From Coccinella septempunctata (Eukaryota; Arthropoda; Insecta; Coleoptera; Coccinellidae), in the NCBI RefSeq assembly GCF_907165205.1, contig NC_058197.1, positions 14,562,266-14,626,265 of the forward strand: a DNA stretch of 64,000 nt, in the 5' to 3' direction. Position 1 is the stretch's first letter. Every line of letters starts with the position of its first letter. The position numbers and the translations under genes were made by a program. This document shows positions 10,804 to 23,132 of the stretch, in pieces. Under the pieces are notes generated by a model, which was given only the letters and a program-made list of their open reading frames with translations, had not been told where the DNA came from and ran no database searches.

Positions 10804-11487
10804 TAGGGTGGGTCTTTGGCTCGTACGAATATTTCAACAGTAGATTCTTGAGGTCTAAAGAAACACTTTTTTCCTTTACCATTTTTTTCCGAATCCGCTC
10901 GGTTTGAGAGATACAGGCTGTTGAAAAAACATAAAAAAATGTTATTTTTAGTTTTATCTCACAAACGGTTTTATCGAATGGAATGAATTTCGGAATATAG
11001 TTTTTCATTTATCTGATGAATCTTTTTGGAACTCAAGATATGACCTACGTCTTCCAGTTTTCTCATTATGACCATTAGGTACCATAAAAATACCAAAAAT
11101 TCATAGAACCCAACTCTTGAAACTAAGTTGGACGATATGAATATTTGCATGTTTTGTAAAATAAAAGTATTCTTCATATTTTCTTGTATCATGCGCCGTT
11201 TTCGAGTGATTTGATGTTCAAAAATTAACTTGTAAGTGTGATATTTGAAATATTGGGTACTCTGGCTGAATACAATTCTGTTTCAAAGATCCACAGATGT
11301 GTAGAGTCAGAGATTCAGTTTAGTATTCTGAAGGTAATTTTGTTTTTCCAGGGGTGGCACAGCTCATAACGGCTATATCTCTTTATCAGGGCCGGATCGG
11401 AAAAAATGGTATAAAAAAACAGTGATTCTTTTGACCTCAACAATCTTCTGTTGAAATATTTGTACGAGTCAAAGAATCAGCATGAGT
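10804..11487. mobile_element. CAGGGTGAGTC miniature inverted-repeat element
   Basis: The left end (AGGGTGGGTCTTTGGCTCG, then AATATTTCAACAGTAGATTCTTGAGG) is mirrored by the right end near 11430-11487 (TTTGACCTCAACAATCTTCTGTTGAAATATTTGTACGAGTCAAAGA). The interior has the family landmarks: GATACAGGCTGTTGAAAAA, GGTTTTATCGAATG, TTGAAACTAAGTTGGACG, GATCCACAGATGTGTAG and CCAGGGGTGGCACAGCTC. There is no transposase, so it is non-autonomous. Both outer ends are diverged from the intact copy at 51833-52459. Confidence 0.78.
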
Positions 11488-12220
11488 AAAAACCTCATGA
11501 GTTCGGAAAAAAAGTCAAATTTCTAGGACTGTAAGGGTTCTCAGCGTACGACTTACCTACCACATTAATTTTGTAGGATTAAAAAATCATGGAAAACATG
11601 ACTGAAGGTGTTTGGCTCATATGTACAAGGAATTCTGTTTTTTAGATAAAATTAGCAAGGTATTTTTGGTGAGAAATGGAGAAAAAACGCATTTATTCTA
11701 TTGAAGATTTATTGAAATTATTTGTTATTCAGCTTCCTAAGGTATAAAATGTCTTTTCTATGCCTATTTCATTGGTGGAATTTTTCAGCAATTTTTCGTG
11801 GAAAACTGTTAATGTCTCAGAAAATATCAGAAATAGGAATGAAAAAAAGACAAAAATACCTCAAATGGGGATAGAGAAGCGAAAAAAGTCCCATTTGAAA
11901 TAACGAAGTTTGTAGTATTTTTTCGTATAAGCGGCAACTTCTCAGCATTGTAAATCAGAGGCGTAAACCCTAGTACCCAATTTCTTGGAAAAATCCTTTG
12001 ATACGTTCTCTGCATAAAAGTTTAATAGGCCAACCCCTGTGGGATGCCTGTATAACTTGCCAAACCAGCGCATGAACCATTTTGCAGCATCCGTCTATTG
12101 AAACGCAATCCAAATTGCTCTTTATTTTTAATTAATTAAACATATCACATTATAATTACGATGATGAGGAAAAACATCGAAACATTCAAGAAAAAAAAAT
12201 GTTAAAAAAGTAGGTACCTG
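11488..12220. other. A/T-rich non-coding stretch
   Basis: No gene or repeat boundary recognised. The minus frame 11827-12015 has no domain. Confidence 0.4.
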
Positions 12221-12224
12221 TTCG

Positions 12225-12800
12225 ATTCAATTTTCAAAGATATGCCGATCCACGAAATCCAGAAACATTTCTGTAAGGCAAAAAATAGTCAAAAAATATT
12301 TTATTTGGTGCTCGAAGAATACTTTGATCGAGATTGTATACAATTTTGGTTGAGGTGATATTTTCCGACCACATGGAAAATATTTGTCTAGCGTAGGACC
12401 CCAGAACTCTTTATTTCGAACCAGAGAAAAAGTATTATTTGATCCCTTATGAAAATATTTTTCTACCCCGAGAAAAAAAGCTTCCTCACCTAGTGGAAGA
12501 GTGTTTTTCGTCCCTCCAAAAAAAATATTTCTATACGCCAAGAACATCAACGTAAAATATTTCCTTTCCAGCTAGAAGAATCCATTTTGATGGCTCAAAA
12601 AATACCATTTGTTCGACAAACAGTTTTATCCATCAAAAAATAATTTCTTTCAGGGTGGAAAAAGTTTTCCTCAGGGTCTCAAAATAAATTTTCTTCTAGG
12701 CTAGAAAGAGAGTCTTTCTAGTACTCGAGAAATGTGTTTTCGAGCTTTGAAAAGTACATTTTTCGTCACACCAATCAAAGAATGTTTTAATTCCCCAATA
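12225..12800. repeat. Possible degenerate short tandem repeat
   Basis: Loose repetition of a ~33-36-bp pattern: an A-run or GAAAA, then TATTT or TTTTT, then a C/T-rich patch (for example AAAATATTTTTCTACCCC, AAAAATATTTCTATACGCC, AAAATTTTCTTCTAGG). The units are strongly diverged, so this could be a decayed minisatellite or simply biased composition. The minus frame 12227-12550 follows the repetition and shows no domain. Confidence 0.35.
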
Positions 12801-13594
12801 TTTTCCAAATAACCTGAAACTTCTCCGATGCTGGTAGATACAGATCAAAGCACCAGTCTGAATGGGCAATCATTTCCGTCATATTCATCCATAACCCTTG
12901 GCAATCCGAAATCTGGAACCTCGATACCATCATCCTACTCGTAATCTTAGACAACAACACAATAACCGAACTCCAATAAAAACAATCATCCCTCCAACGC
13001 CAAATTCAACGAGAAGACGACGCAATCTATCCATCCAGTTTATATATGAGCGTCGACCCTGTAAAAACGGAGCTAATGCGTTTTTACAACTTCCAATATC
13101 TTCCCATCCCACCCCCAACCCCCGCGCGCTGGGAAAAACTTGGGAAACGTCGAATATATCATAATCCGGACTCCCCATCGCTGCTGCAGCCACCCCGTAG
13201 AACAGTAAACTACCGAACTATTAGCCGAAAGTTATTTCATAGAGATTATGTGCCGGGGTAATAAATAAAACAACGATACAGTTGTCGAAAGTTTGGACGG
13301 CCAAAGAAAGTTAACAGACGACGTTGAACGTGGAGTTTGATGGAATTTCTGGAGTTCGGGTCATAAATTTTGATTCGCCGTATGTGAGATGAGCAAGATC
13401 ATCGTCGCTGGGTGGATTTCGAGTTGTATTATTCGTTGTTTTCGTTACGGTCCATTTTTTCTACATTAGTCATTGTCGGGGATGAGGGCGAAGGTTCAGA
13501 GTTTCGGCTATTACATTTCGATGGTTGATAGGCATTGTCTACTGCATTTTCGAGTTCATCCATTGGTAGAACATGGGTGGTAGTTTCTCACCTT
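12801..13594. other. Non-coding stretch
   Basis: Overlapping open frames at 12898-13261 on both strands show proline- and arginine-rich translations without a recognisable domain, and I regard them as chance. No repeat was seen. Confidence 0.4.
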
Positions 13595-14070
13595 TTTAAT
13601 TTATTCGATGAATCTTTTTCGAACACCAGATATCACCCACGTTTTCCAGTTTTCTCATTAGGACCATAAAAATACCAAAAATTCAAAGAACCAAACTCTT
13701 GAAACTAAGTTGGACGCTGTCTAATGAATGTTTGAACGTTTTCCAAAATAAAAGTATTCTTAATATTTTCTCGTATGATGCGCCGTTTTCGAGTGATTTT
13801 ATGTTCAAAAATTGGAAACTATCGGTGAAATTTGGCTGGGTACAACTCTGTTTAAAAGATCCACAGATGTGTATAGTAGTGTCACAGATTCAGCTAGTTA
13901 TTCTGAAGGTAATGTTTTTTCCAGGGGTGACATAGCTCGCTATGGAAACCTAAAATGGCTATATCTATTTATCAGGGCCGAATCGGAAAAAATGATAAAG
14001 GAAAAAAGTGTTTTTTCTGATCTCAAAAATTTACTGTTAAATTATTTGTACGAGTCAAAGACCCACCCTG
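13595..14070. mobile_element. CAGGGTGAGTC miniature element, one end missing
   Basis: Family interior (ATTCGATGAATCTTTTTCGAA, CTTGAAACTAAGTTGGACG, GATCCACAGATGTGTA, CCAGGGGTGACATAGCTC) and an intact right end (GTACGAGTCAAAGACCCACCCTG, followed by TA at 14071-14072). The left ~180 bp including the left terminus is missing. The short frames 13699-13935 and 13812-14207 are shadows of the repeat. Confidence 0.75.
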
Positions 14071-14090
14071 TATATTGTAATATAAGCCAT

Positions 14091-14981
14091 ACAGGGGTTT
14101 TCAAAGGTGAGGCTTTTTTTTTACAGAAGGTAGAACTCATCGAAATAAGTCGTTTAACCAAAAATTGTCTATATAAATATCCAAGATGGTTGAGATACCA
14201 CCCCTAGAAGAAATTTCATTGAATTTCAAGTACGGGACTGTGTGAGGTGACTCCGGTATCGTAAAAAAGAAACAAAACATAAACATATGGCCGAACAATG
14301 AATAGTTCAGTACCAAGTTCATCGGATTAGATGCATCAGGACACTTTTGAGAGAATCATAATTGTTGTATCGTGCAATTTAGGGTGGAAAAAAAATTCAG
14401 ACAATCGAGGCAGTTTCTTGAAAGTGCTTGTGTTAGCTATGTTGAAAAAGTGCTTTGATGTTTCCCCATTTCATACCATTTTTACGACGATTGTTGGAAT
14501 GTTCGAAAAAGGAGATTGTGATGCCCATTGTGAAAAAATTCGTGATAATTTAGACGAATTTTTTTGGTGACATTTTGAAGTATTATTCTATTTTTTACAT
14601 TTGTGTCCTAAGTCTCTTCTGTCAGTTGGTATCGAAATGAGCCATTCCATAAAATCGTGTGAGTTACTAAAAAATAATGAGAACAATTCGGCAACCCAAA
14701 GTTTCCATTTTCATTACCACATAAATATCGAACGAGCCAATATCCTAAACGAAACCACATGGTCGAATCAGGAGATAAGTTTTTTCCCACTACTTTGCGA
14801 TAATTCAGCTAACAAACGGTTTAGGGTCGTATCAGCATCTATTCCAGTAATAATTTTCAATTTTTTTTCCAGATTTGTCATTTTGTAAGTTTCTTATAGG
14901 TGAAATTTGGTGATACCCTTCATTTTGACCAGTTCTACCTTCTGTTGAAAAAAAAAAGCCTCACCTTCAAATACACCCTGT
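14091..14981. mobile_element. TIR element with GGTGAGGC subterminal motif, copy 1
   Basis: The left end (ACAGGGGTTTTCAAAGGTGAGGC, T-run, ACAGAAGGTAGAACTC) is mirrored at the right (GAGTTCTACC-like GACCAGTTCTACCTTCTGTTG, A-run, GCCTCACCTTCAAATACACCCTG). About 890 bp, with no transposase frame. The interior matches the element at 22255-23132 in reverse complement; a shared landmark is the block around CTCTTCTGTCAGTTGGTATCG. It is a non-autonomous DNA element of a different family from the CAGGGTGAGTC one, although both end in CAGGG. Confidence 0.75.
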
Positions 14982-15122
14982 ATTTTCGAAAAAAAATTAT
15001 TTTGAAACTTATTCTTATTTGAAGAGGGCAATAGAATCATAAATACAAAAATTTGTTTGCTACTCGTACAGTTTGTCACATGTTGGATTGTCTATTTTTT
15101 GTTGTTGAAAACACAGCCCAAA

Positions 15123-15508
15123 TTTTTTTTTTGGTGTAGCAGGGGAAAAATCTGCAAAACAGACTAACACACCCTCTACTGAGGGGGAACAGTGTGGGGA
15201 TTCTCACTCTCTGAGCTCGAGACCCACTTAAAACCCTTAACTGCTTCTTCATAGGTTCCGGGCATTTTGCCTATTAACCAGTTGACTCTTATGGTTTCTG
15301 GACTCTCACACGATCATAGTCGTGTTGATAGTTGTATGCGGCCTATAGCTTTCATAGGTTAAGCTCTTCTTTGGTTACATTTAAATCCTTAACTGATCTC
15401 TCGGTCTTCGGTGGTAGGTTCTTGACCTTCTAGCTTCTTCCGTTGGATCGTAGTCGACTAATCTTCGTAGTTCCTCATTTGGATGTTGTTTGGCTTTGTC
15501 GAATACCC
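15123..15508 (-). mobile_element. 5'-truncated Jockey-type LINE, copy 3
   Basis: A T-run at about 15123-15133 and the same 3' region as copy 1 (GTGTAGCAGGGG, CTGAGCTCGAGACCCAC, CCTATTAACCAGTTGACTC) are followed by only ~100 bp of coding end (minus strand, near 15395-15508, reading the ..TEEARRS..RPRDQ.. tail seen in copy 1). It is very close in sequence to copy 1, closer than either is to copy 2. Confidence 0.78.
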
Positions 15509-16760
15509 AAGTTTGCTGGTATGGGTAATCTTAAATACTTTCAACGATGCTGCTTTTACTGAAAACTGGCATCAACTTCGGTGTTCTGCATAGAACACAA
15601 TAAAAGTGATTTTCGAACCATCTATGCATCATTTTATGCCACTTTGGTGGAGTTTTCCTTTCTCTAAGCTGTATTGGATGCTTGTCTTTAGATTATTATT
15701 TCTTAACTTCAAGAAGATTAGGTGATGAGATATCCTTGCCTTGAGAGAATAAGGCTTTTTTGATTTATCTTTGTTTAGTGCAAGAAAAGCTACATTGTCT
15801 CGTTGTTAGAAATCTTTAAGGAAGTTATTGTTGCCACAAATATTTCAGATTCCTCAAACCTTCTCTGAAGGTAGGTTTCCTTTCTCAGCAAAAGAGCCTA
15901 GAGCCTTTCAGAACTGTTCTATTCCATTCACTGAATGACTTATTGGCTTCTAGTTTCTTTCGTTCAATATTCTGTCTCGCTAATCCTGAAACATAACTAT
16001 ACAATCTTGGCATCAACATAAACCGGATTTTTACCCAGATCCGAATCCGCCTGAGAAGAAGCTCCATTTTCCTTATGATATATGTCCCCCCATACCGAAA
16101 TATTCGGGGCGAATTGTACTAGGGGGGCCAATAAGAGACAGGTCGGGGGAACATATTAAACTTCCCGAACGCGAACTGTATCCATTCCGATATTAAAAAT
16201 ATTTATACAACTCCATTTGCATACGACGGTTGCGTTATAGGGAAAAGAAAATCAAATTGGTAGACGGGAGATTTATCGTTTTAATATACTTTAGGTCGGA
16301 TGCAAATGCTTATTTCTCTATATGCCTCCATACGTATCGGTTATATGGTTGTTCCTCTGTCATTCAATATGCATGGCTATGAGATATGGGGTGTTCGGGA
16401 AGAGGATATGAAAATTCATCTCTGGTAAGGGGATGGTGGCAGTCTTTGATGTTGCGACATTTGAATGAATAGCTGATGAGGCGAAAGAATCGGTCTAGAG
16501 ACTAGAGAAATGATTCGATAGGAACTTTTTAAAATTTATGTTAGCCCTAAAATGCCCCAATAAAAATGAAGACCATCCACGATATGTCAGTTATTGTCAT
16601 TCTGGAGAAATTGCAGTGGTTTTCATACCAGATGCAGAGTGATCCGAACAATTCAAGAAGAGTTGAGAACTCTTCGGGAATTCGATAAAAAAAATCATAC
16701 ATTCATCTCGAACGGTTCTCAAGATATGATACTCAAGTTGTCTGGTTATCAAAACCATCA
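15509..16760. other. Non-coding stretch, nothing recognised
   Basis: Mostly A/T-rich. No domain or repeat recognised, and the frames here are short and featureless. Confidence 0.4.
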
Positions 16761-17305
16761 TACGAGGATATATTGAAAAATTCCTAGCCTACTATAAAAC
16801 CAAACAAAATTTCAATGTCAAAATACTTTATTACTCAACATATTCTCCTTTTAATTGGATACATTTATTACAGCGAACTTGCAACTTCTCCAGACCTTTG
16901 AAAAAAATGTTTCTTCTTGCTCTGCAAACCAGACCTCCATAGCTCTTAGTACCTCCTCGTTGGAAGAAAATTTACGACCTTTTAAACTTTTTTTCAGTTG
17001 AGGAAAGAGATGAGTCGGATGGAGCCAAATCTGGTGAATAAGGGGGGTGTTCTAGTAATTCGAACCGTAAATCACGAATTTTTTCATGGCAACATGAGAT
17101 TTGTGTGCAGGGGCGTTGTCCTGCAAAAACAAAACACCTTTGGATATCTCTCCGCGTCTTTTCTCTTCAATTTCTCCCGTAGAGTGGTCAGTAATGTCGA
17201 ATAGTAATCGCCGGTTATTGTTCTACCCTTATCCAAAAATTCAATCATGATTACTCCATGGCAATCCCAAAAAACTGAAGCAAGAACTTTTCCAGAAGAC
17301 CTTTT
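16761..17305 (-). mobile_element. mariner element, 3' half only (copy A)
   Basis: The 3' terminal repeat (TACGAGGATATATTGAAAAA) is at 16761. On the minus strand the transposase C-terminal half follows backwards, with frames carrying ASVFWDCHGVIMIEFLDKG and TITGDYYSTLLTTLREKLK and, in another frame, the second catalytic motif LQDNAPAHK (near 17100-17140). The N-terminal half and 5' end are missing, and similarity stops near 17305 at the KSAGKV motif. The frame is shifted, so the copy is dead. Confidence 0.8.
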
Positions 17306-17989
17306 CCTATTTATTGCACACATTTTTCCTTCTTTTCTCGCTGGAAAATTTCGACAAAATAATCTCGAAAGTACAGTTTTTGTTACTCACGATGACAACG
17401 TTTAAAAGCCTTAGATTCTCGAGAAAGGGTTCATTTCGTTTTGAAATTCATTATTGTTGGAAACGGCAGATTTCCTGCTGAATCCTGCTCACGTTTCCTA
17501 CTCAGTGTATGAATTTCTGGTTCTAGCGTTGTCTCATAGATGGAGGGTGAATTCACATTTCTGAGGATGCCTTGATTTTATAACTTCCTCGTCATTCTAT
17601 GCTGGAGAACCTATGTATCGTAAACAGAAACGAATAGAGGAAATTCGTTAATCATCAGAGTCTAGATGAATCTCCAAAAATATTTCTGTACAATGGGAAA
17701 ATTTTTTCAATAGCGATTTTTCTTCAAGAGGTTTTCCCTTCCTATTTCTGTGTATTCCACCAATACGAGAAGTGAATTGACTAGGATGATGAAATACTAG
17801 ATCACTGACGTATATGTATACTCTTTTATAACGCCTAGGGCAATAAGACTGAAATACACACGAACAAAGATCAGAAAAACTAATCTTGGAACGCGAAAAT
17901 TGGGCTAACGCCAGACTGCTTTATCCTTGAGTATAAGGTTGGTAGTTCATTGTTGGAGTTAAGGAATAACATACTCCATAGTCCAGCAT
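17306..17989. other. Non-coding stretch
   Basis: No gene or repeat recognised. Confidence 0.4.
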
Positions 17990-18550
17990 CATCAGTTTGT
18001 CCCCCTAGGCTTCGAAGTGATCGACTTGGTGCAGAGAACTGCTGAACAGGTACCTTGATATTCTGTTCAAAGTAATAACATTATCTTTGGTGGTGCATCC
18101 AGTTTTTTTGGCCATGCATGATGGGTGTTCATCTGAAGAAGGGTGAAAGACAAGATACTCAATTTTCTGTGGAAAGGGGTATGCACCACACTGTAGGAAT
18201 TATGGTATGCAAGGCTATTTCTTATGGAAGATGGTTGCTATTGTTTGATTTTCATCGAAGGCTACATGGCCGCAGTGTATTGCATGCAGGTGTTGTTTCT
18301 TCCTTTAGCCAGAATGCCGATGGTTCGATTTTTGGAGAAAATCAAGTGGATTCGTTTCCTTGGCTCCTTAAATCTTCTGATCTTTCACACATAGTACTCA
18401 TCTAGGATATTTCGGGAAGATGAATACTTCGTTATGTTACTCCAGCAGCACTGCGACATGAGGAACACGTTGCGTTGAATGAGATACGTTCAGAGAAAAT
18501 CTACAATCTTATCAGGACTATGCTCCGACTTATTTTTTCTGAGTGCATAA
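17990..18550 (+). pseudogene. Decayed Tc1-like transposase remnant
   Basis: The plus frame 18118-18405 reads GIMVCKAISYGRWLLLFDF, which resembles the Tc1 block V(M)VWGAISY.G...L..., and continues with HGRSVLHAGVV. Further on, around 18470-18530, another frame gives NEIRSEKIYNLIRTM, like the IP...I..LI.SM..R end of Tc1 transposases. Catalytic residues cannot be placed. The match is weak and rests on two motifs in the right order and spacing. It is more decayed than the Tc1-like copies at 20138 and 55698. Confidence 0.5.
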
Positions 18551-18559
18551 GATATCATG

Positions 18560-19030
18560 GACAATTTTTCCTTTTTTCCTAAATTGGATTCTCCTACACA
18601 CTCGCCAGAAAGGGGACACAAACGCTACTTAATGGCCTAGATTCTTTCTGTGATATAGGAAAATGCATCATAGAAAAGAGTTTCTGGAGAAGGAACGAAA
18701 AGGAAAACTCTTGAGGAATCGTCCAGGAATGGAACCTTGGGGTTTTTGAAACTGTAAGAACTAAGAAGTATCTGGATCTCAGCAAGGATATGCTAGACCT
18801 CCTCACTGGCTTCCTTACAGGACATTGTTGCCTTAGGTAGCATATGATGGAAATGGTTTTATCAGAAACTGATGACCTTAGATTCTGTGGGGAAGAGAAG
18901 TAAACCCCTCTTCACCTGGTTCAATACTGACTCTGACTTGGGCAAGGAATGTCTTGGAAGAGAAAATTATAGCAGAAATGAGGACTTATCCTCCTTGTAG
19001 CCCAGACTTCATTGAAACTCTGGAGCTGGA
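18560..19030 (+). pseudogene. RNase H LINE remnant with zinc-finger tail
   Basis: Nucleotide similarity to 33240-33480 begins at CACACTCGCCAGAAA (18598). In the LINE this corresponds to the LARKG segment just after the RNase H WVPGHS motif. Farther on, DDLRFCGEEK..TPLHLV (about 18867-18915) is a C-terminal zinc-finger of the C-x2-C...H type, with the first cysteine lost and a stop inside it. Several stops occur in all frames. It is the 3' end of a non-LTR element related to those at 33205-33505 and 50776-50930. Confidence 0.6.
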
Positions 19031-20130
19031 GGACGAGCTGTAGATGGCGCAGTTGTGAAAACAATAGACACAGAAGACCTCAAAGTCACCAAACTATAAA
19101 AAACCTACGTCTAAGTCACATGTATACAAAAAATTGTATGAATATATTGATACTCAGTATTCTATTTTCTATGTCACTAGGTTCACAAATAGCATCGATA
19201 AAACCTCTATGTTCCACGCACTCATATCGAGAGAAATGCGAGTAATTAATAAACCGTGTCGCCGACATGTGAACGGTAACAAACCGTCCTCCAGATGCAA
19301 CCCCGTTACGGTCACAGAAAAAAAACGACACACATCAACATCACACCACATCGTAATTCAGTTACACACCCCTGTGGCGCCGATACACCGGCCCCGCATG
19401 CCACATTACACCGTGGCCGAATGTCATCGAAGGTAATTGACAAAGTGCCTTCCGTTAATCACCAATCAGTGCTGCGGGAGAGCACAGAGCGAGCCGCGCC
19501 GAGAGCGTCACTCTTCGGATCCCGAAACCTCATGCATAGATATTGCGATATCAATAACAAATAAACGGATTTCCGTGCGTCGCGTCCCACGATCCAGGGT
19601 CACGGTTCGCGGACGAGGTCGAAATCGGGAATTGGAGCATCCTGATGATGATGCCCATATCTGCGACTGTTATTGAAGGTTTGCATTTTTAATACCTCTG
19701 GCGTGCAGATGTTCGAGGGGGGTTGGCTCGCTGTTCGAATGGAGCTGACGTATGGATGCATACGCGTCTGTGGTTTACGGTCATCGGAATGATAAGTGAC
19801 GGGTGACCACGGAATCGAATTAAAGTCTTCTTTTTTTTGGGAATGTGCGCGGTTTTTTGTGGGCCGGGCCGGTCGATGGACTGTGTGGATGTTTGGCTGG
19901 GATTTGAAATGAATTATTGATCTTTTCTGTTATTTACAATGATTCGAATATAGGATATTCATATGTAATCCACTTTCAACAGTTTTCTTCAATACAGATG
20001 TTTTTTCCCAGCAGGAATAAAAAAAGATGATATTATCAGATTTTGAATGTATTGGCTCCATTCTAAAATCAGTTGTTCTCGATCAATTCTAGTGATCAAT
20101 AGTTTTCATTTCGTTTGATTTTCTACACTC
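19031..20130. other. Non-coding stretch
   Basis: Short overlapping frames on both strands (19012-19676) without domains; the GC-richer part at 19360-19640 looks single-copy. The left boundary of the Tc1-like element that follows could not be placed because its left terminal repeat is not recognisable. Confidence 0.4.
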
Positions 20131-20137
20131 GATCGCT

Positions 20138-21157
20138 ATGCAACGCGAAACACGCAATTTGACCCAAGCGGTAGTTTTGCGAGAAGAAGGGCGGACATAC
20201 ACAAGAATTGCAGAAAGGTTTGGAGTTTCCCATACAAGTGTGTCCAGAATGTTGCAACGATTCAGGGAGACAGGTATGAATGTCCGAAGACCAGGACAAG
20301 GTAGACCACGGGTAACAACTTCCATTGAAGAACGTTATTTGAGAGTTTCTTCGTTGAGACAACGGTTTGCAACCGCTCGCCTCCTTCAAATTCAGCTTGA
20401 GCAAACTCATGAGGTGCAAATTAGCACTCAGACAATAAGAAATCGTCTCAGAGAATATGATTTAAGGCCTCGTGTCGCGGCAAGAGGCCCAGCTCTTACT
20501 CCAGCCCATCGAAGGGCGCGTTTGGATTTTGCGGGAGAGCATATCCATTGGGAAGAGGACGATTGGGAAAGAGTTCACTTCACATATGAGTCTAGATTCT
20601 GCCTCTACCATTATGATCGACGTTCCCTTGTATACAGACGTCCACATGAAAGATATGCTCAGTGCAATTTCCTGAATACTACTGGTTTCGGGGGAGGATC
20701 GATTATGGTATGAGGTAGAATATCTTTGTCTGCTCGCACAGACCTAGTGATCGTTGATAATGGAGCTATGAATGCTGATAAGTATATAAGGAACATTCTT
20801 GAAGAGCATGTAGTGCCATTTGCTCCATACATTGGTGAAAATTTCATTTTTATGGACGATAATGCCAGACCTCATCGTGCGCGCATCGTTCAGGAGTACC
20901 TTTAAGAGGTTGAAGTCTTTCGAATGGAATGGCCAGCACGAAGTCCAGATCTCAATCCGATTGAGAAGTTTTGGGACAACCTCAATAGAAGGCTGAGAAG
21001 TTCAGAAAATCATCCAGCTACTCTTAATGACTTAGGAATCCAACTCGGAGAAATCTGGGAAGGATTAGATCAGAACATTTTAAGATCACTCATTTTGAGT
21101 ATGAACCGTCGTTGCTGAGCTGTAATTAACACAAGGGGTGGAAATACCAAGTATTAA
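20138..21157 (+). pseudogene. Tc1-like (DD34E) transposase, inactivated
   Basis: A 340-residue Tc1-type reading frame broken by three in-frame stops (20711-20713 TGA, 20903-20905 TAA, 21116-21118 TGA). The N-terminus has a helix-turn-helix (residues ~18-42, RTYTRIAERFGVSHTSVSRM) and a GQGRPR hook at 54-59. A second DNA-binding helix follows (TQTIRNRLRE). The first catalytic aspartate is replaced: FTYESRF at residue 150 stands where the family has FTDESRF. The second (MDDNARPH) and the glutamate (DLNPIEKFW) are present with exactly 34 residues between them, giving DD34E. The start ATG at 20138 precedes the normal N-terminal pattern MQRETRNLTQ. The missing aspartate and the stops make it inactive. 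Confidence 0.9.
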
Positions 21158-21364
21158 ATCACTATTAAGTATTTTGAAAATTGTTCATTTCTCTTCTTTC
21201 ACATAAAATTCGGTGAAATTCTGAATTTTTCTTCCATTTAATGTGTCTTGTTTCGTTCAAAACCTTCTCGAGAGAACATAAAAAATAAGTTATAAAGTCA
21301 ATGTAGAGTTAACTTTCATTAAAATTGAGATTTTCAGAATGTTCGTAAATTTTTTTTCCCAGTG
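20138..21364 (+). mobile_element. Tc1-like element, right end visible
   Basis: Downstream of the transposase a candidate right terminus, TTCGTAAATTTTTTTTCCCAGTG followed by TA at 21364, fits a Tc1-type end (CACTGGGAAAA in reverse complement). The corresponding left end was not found upstream of 20138, so the element is probably 5'-deleted or the left repeat has decayed. It is a different Tc1 lineage from 55435-56934, whose ends are quite different. Confidence 0.55.
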
Positions 21365-22254
21365 TATTTGATCTATTCTATCATGGTGTGACGTTTGATT
21401 CACTAGTTTTGGGACATACTGTATGTTGATAGAATTGGAACATATCAAGACTATACGGAAAAGATGCTTTTATGGAAAACCACACTAACCTGATAACCTT
21501 TGACTTCTTTCATTGAAAAAATAAGTATTCCTCATTTTTGCCATATCCCAGAAGTCCATAAGGGATGACGATAAATCCGAATCAGTGATCTGTTGAACAT
21601 CGATGGAAACCTTACGGTTCGAGTGATCCCTCTCGGGATTTCCACCCGTTAATGCCACCCCTACAGCGCTACGTTTCCGAATCGTAAAACATCCCCGGAT
21701 CGACAGTCTCATATTTTAAAAATTCATAATCGGTTCGGTTTCGCCGAGGAAAGAATCGGCAAATCGGTAAATGGTACGTGAAACAAAGAAATAAAATGAA
21801 ATTTACGACTTGCGGGGGTGCAAGCGGTATTAGAGAGCCATGAAAATCGTCCGTCTTCACGGTTTATATGGATCTGTTACGTTGTATGGTCGGTTGATGT
21901 TCTGCACGAATAGCAGATTCGAGTGAAATGTCGAATTTCCACTAATTTCATTTCTGTACTCCACGAACACTTGATTTTATAGGATTCGTGATTTTTTTTA
22001 AATTAAAAAAGAGAGACGCTCATAATGGGAGTACAAATTAGCCCGGTCCTCTTTTTTATGGACAAAAATGTATTTATTTAAGAACAAAATGTATAAAGAG
22101 ATCATTCAAAGTGTCCTCCATCTTTTAATTTTTTTTCCAAGTTTTTTCCGGACACTTTTTGGCCCAAAAAAACCTCGAAGATTGTTCTTCTTCTCCATAT
22201 CCTCCTGATCAGCTAAGCCTTGTAAAGTTGAGGATCTAATCTGGCAAGAAATAT
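21365..22254. other. Non-coding stretch
   Basis: No gene or repeat recognised. Confidence 0.4.
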
Positions 22255-23132
22255 ACAGGATGTATTTGATGGTGAGGCTTTTTTTGCAACAGAACTGATC
22301 AAAATGAAGCATTTCACCAAAAAACACCTATACAAAACTTTCAAAATGACAAAGTTGAAAAAAATTTGAACTGAAAAAGATCCTAATACGACCCTAGACC
22401 GTTTGTTAGCTGAATTATCGCAAAGCAGTGGGACAAAACTTATCTTCTGATTCGACCATGTGGTTTCCTTTAGGATATTGGCTCGTTGGATATTCACGTG
22501 GTAATGAAAATGGAAACTCAGGATTACCTAATTTTTCTCATTATTTTTTTGTAACTTACACGATTTTATGAAATGGCTCATTTTGATACCAACTGACAGA
22601 AGAGACTTGGGACACAAATGTAAAAAATAAAATAATACCTCAAAATCTCACCAATTTAATTCATCTAAATTATTCACGAACTCTTTCACAATGGGCATCA
22701 AAATCTTCTTGTTCGAACATTTCAACAATCGTCGTAAAAATGGGATGAAATGGGGAAACATCATAGCACTTTTTCAACATAACTAACATAAGCACTATCA
22801 AGAAACAGCTTCGATTTGCTACATTTCTTTTTCACCCTAAACTGCACGATAAAACAACTATAATTATCTCAAAAGTGACCTGATGCATCTAATCCGATGA
22901 ACTTGGTACTGAACCATTCATTGTCCAGCCATATGTTTATGTTTTTTTTCGTTTTTGAGACGGCTGAGTCACTTTCCACAGTCCCGTACTTGAAATTCAA
23001 TGAAATTTTGTCGAACTTCTAGGGGTTGTATCTCAGCCATCTCGAATATTTTATAGAGACAATTGTTGGTGAAACGACTTCTTTTGATGAGTTCTACCTT
23101 CTCAAAAAAACGTCATCTTTGAAAACACCTCA
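22255..23132. mobile_element. TIR element with GGTGAGGC subterminal motif, copy 2
   Basis: The left end (ACAGGATGTATTTGATGGTGAGGC, T-run) and the right end (GAGTTCTACCTTCTC, A-run, then a decayed terminus) match the termini of the element at 14091-14981. The interior is collinear with it in opposite orientation. No transposase frame. The right terminus (ACACCTCAACTC instead of ACACCCTGTA) is damaged. Confidence 0.72.

Noticed and set aside
12898..13261. Overlapping frames around 13 kb as a gene
   Set aside because: Frames overlap on both strands, translations are low-complexity and proline/arginine-rich, and no domain or exon signal is apparent.
17983..17995. Reverse-strand CTGATGATGC as a hammerhead core
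   Set aside because: No stem II complement and no CGAAA follow it on that strand.
19631..19645. CTGATGATGATGCCC as another hammerhead core
   Set aside because: No GAAA segment or stem II partner at a suitable distance downstream.
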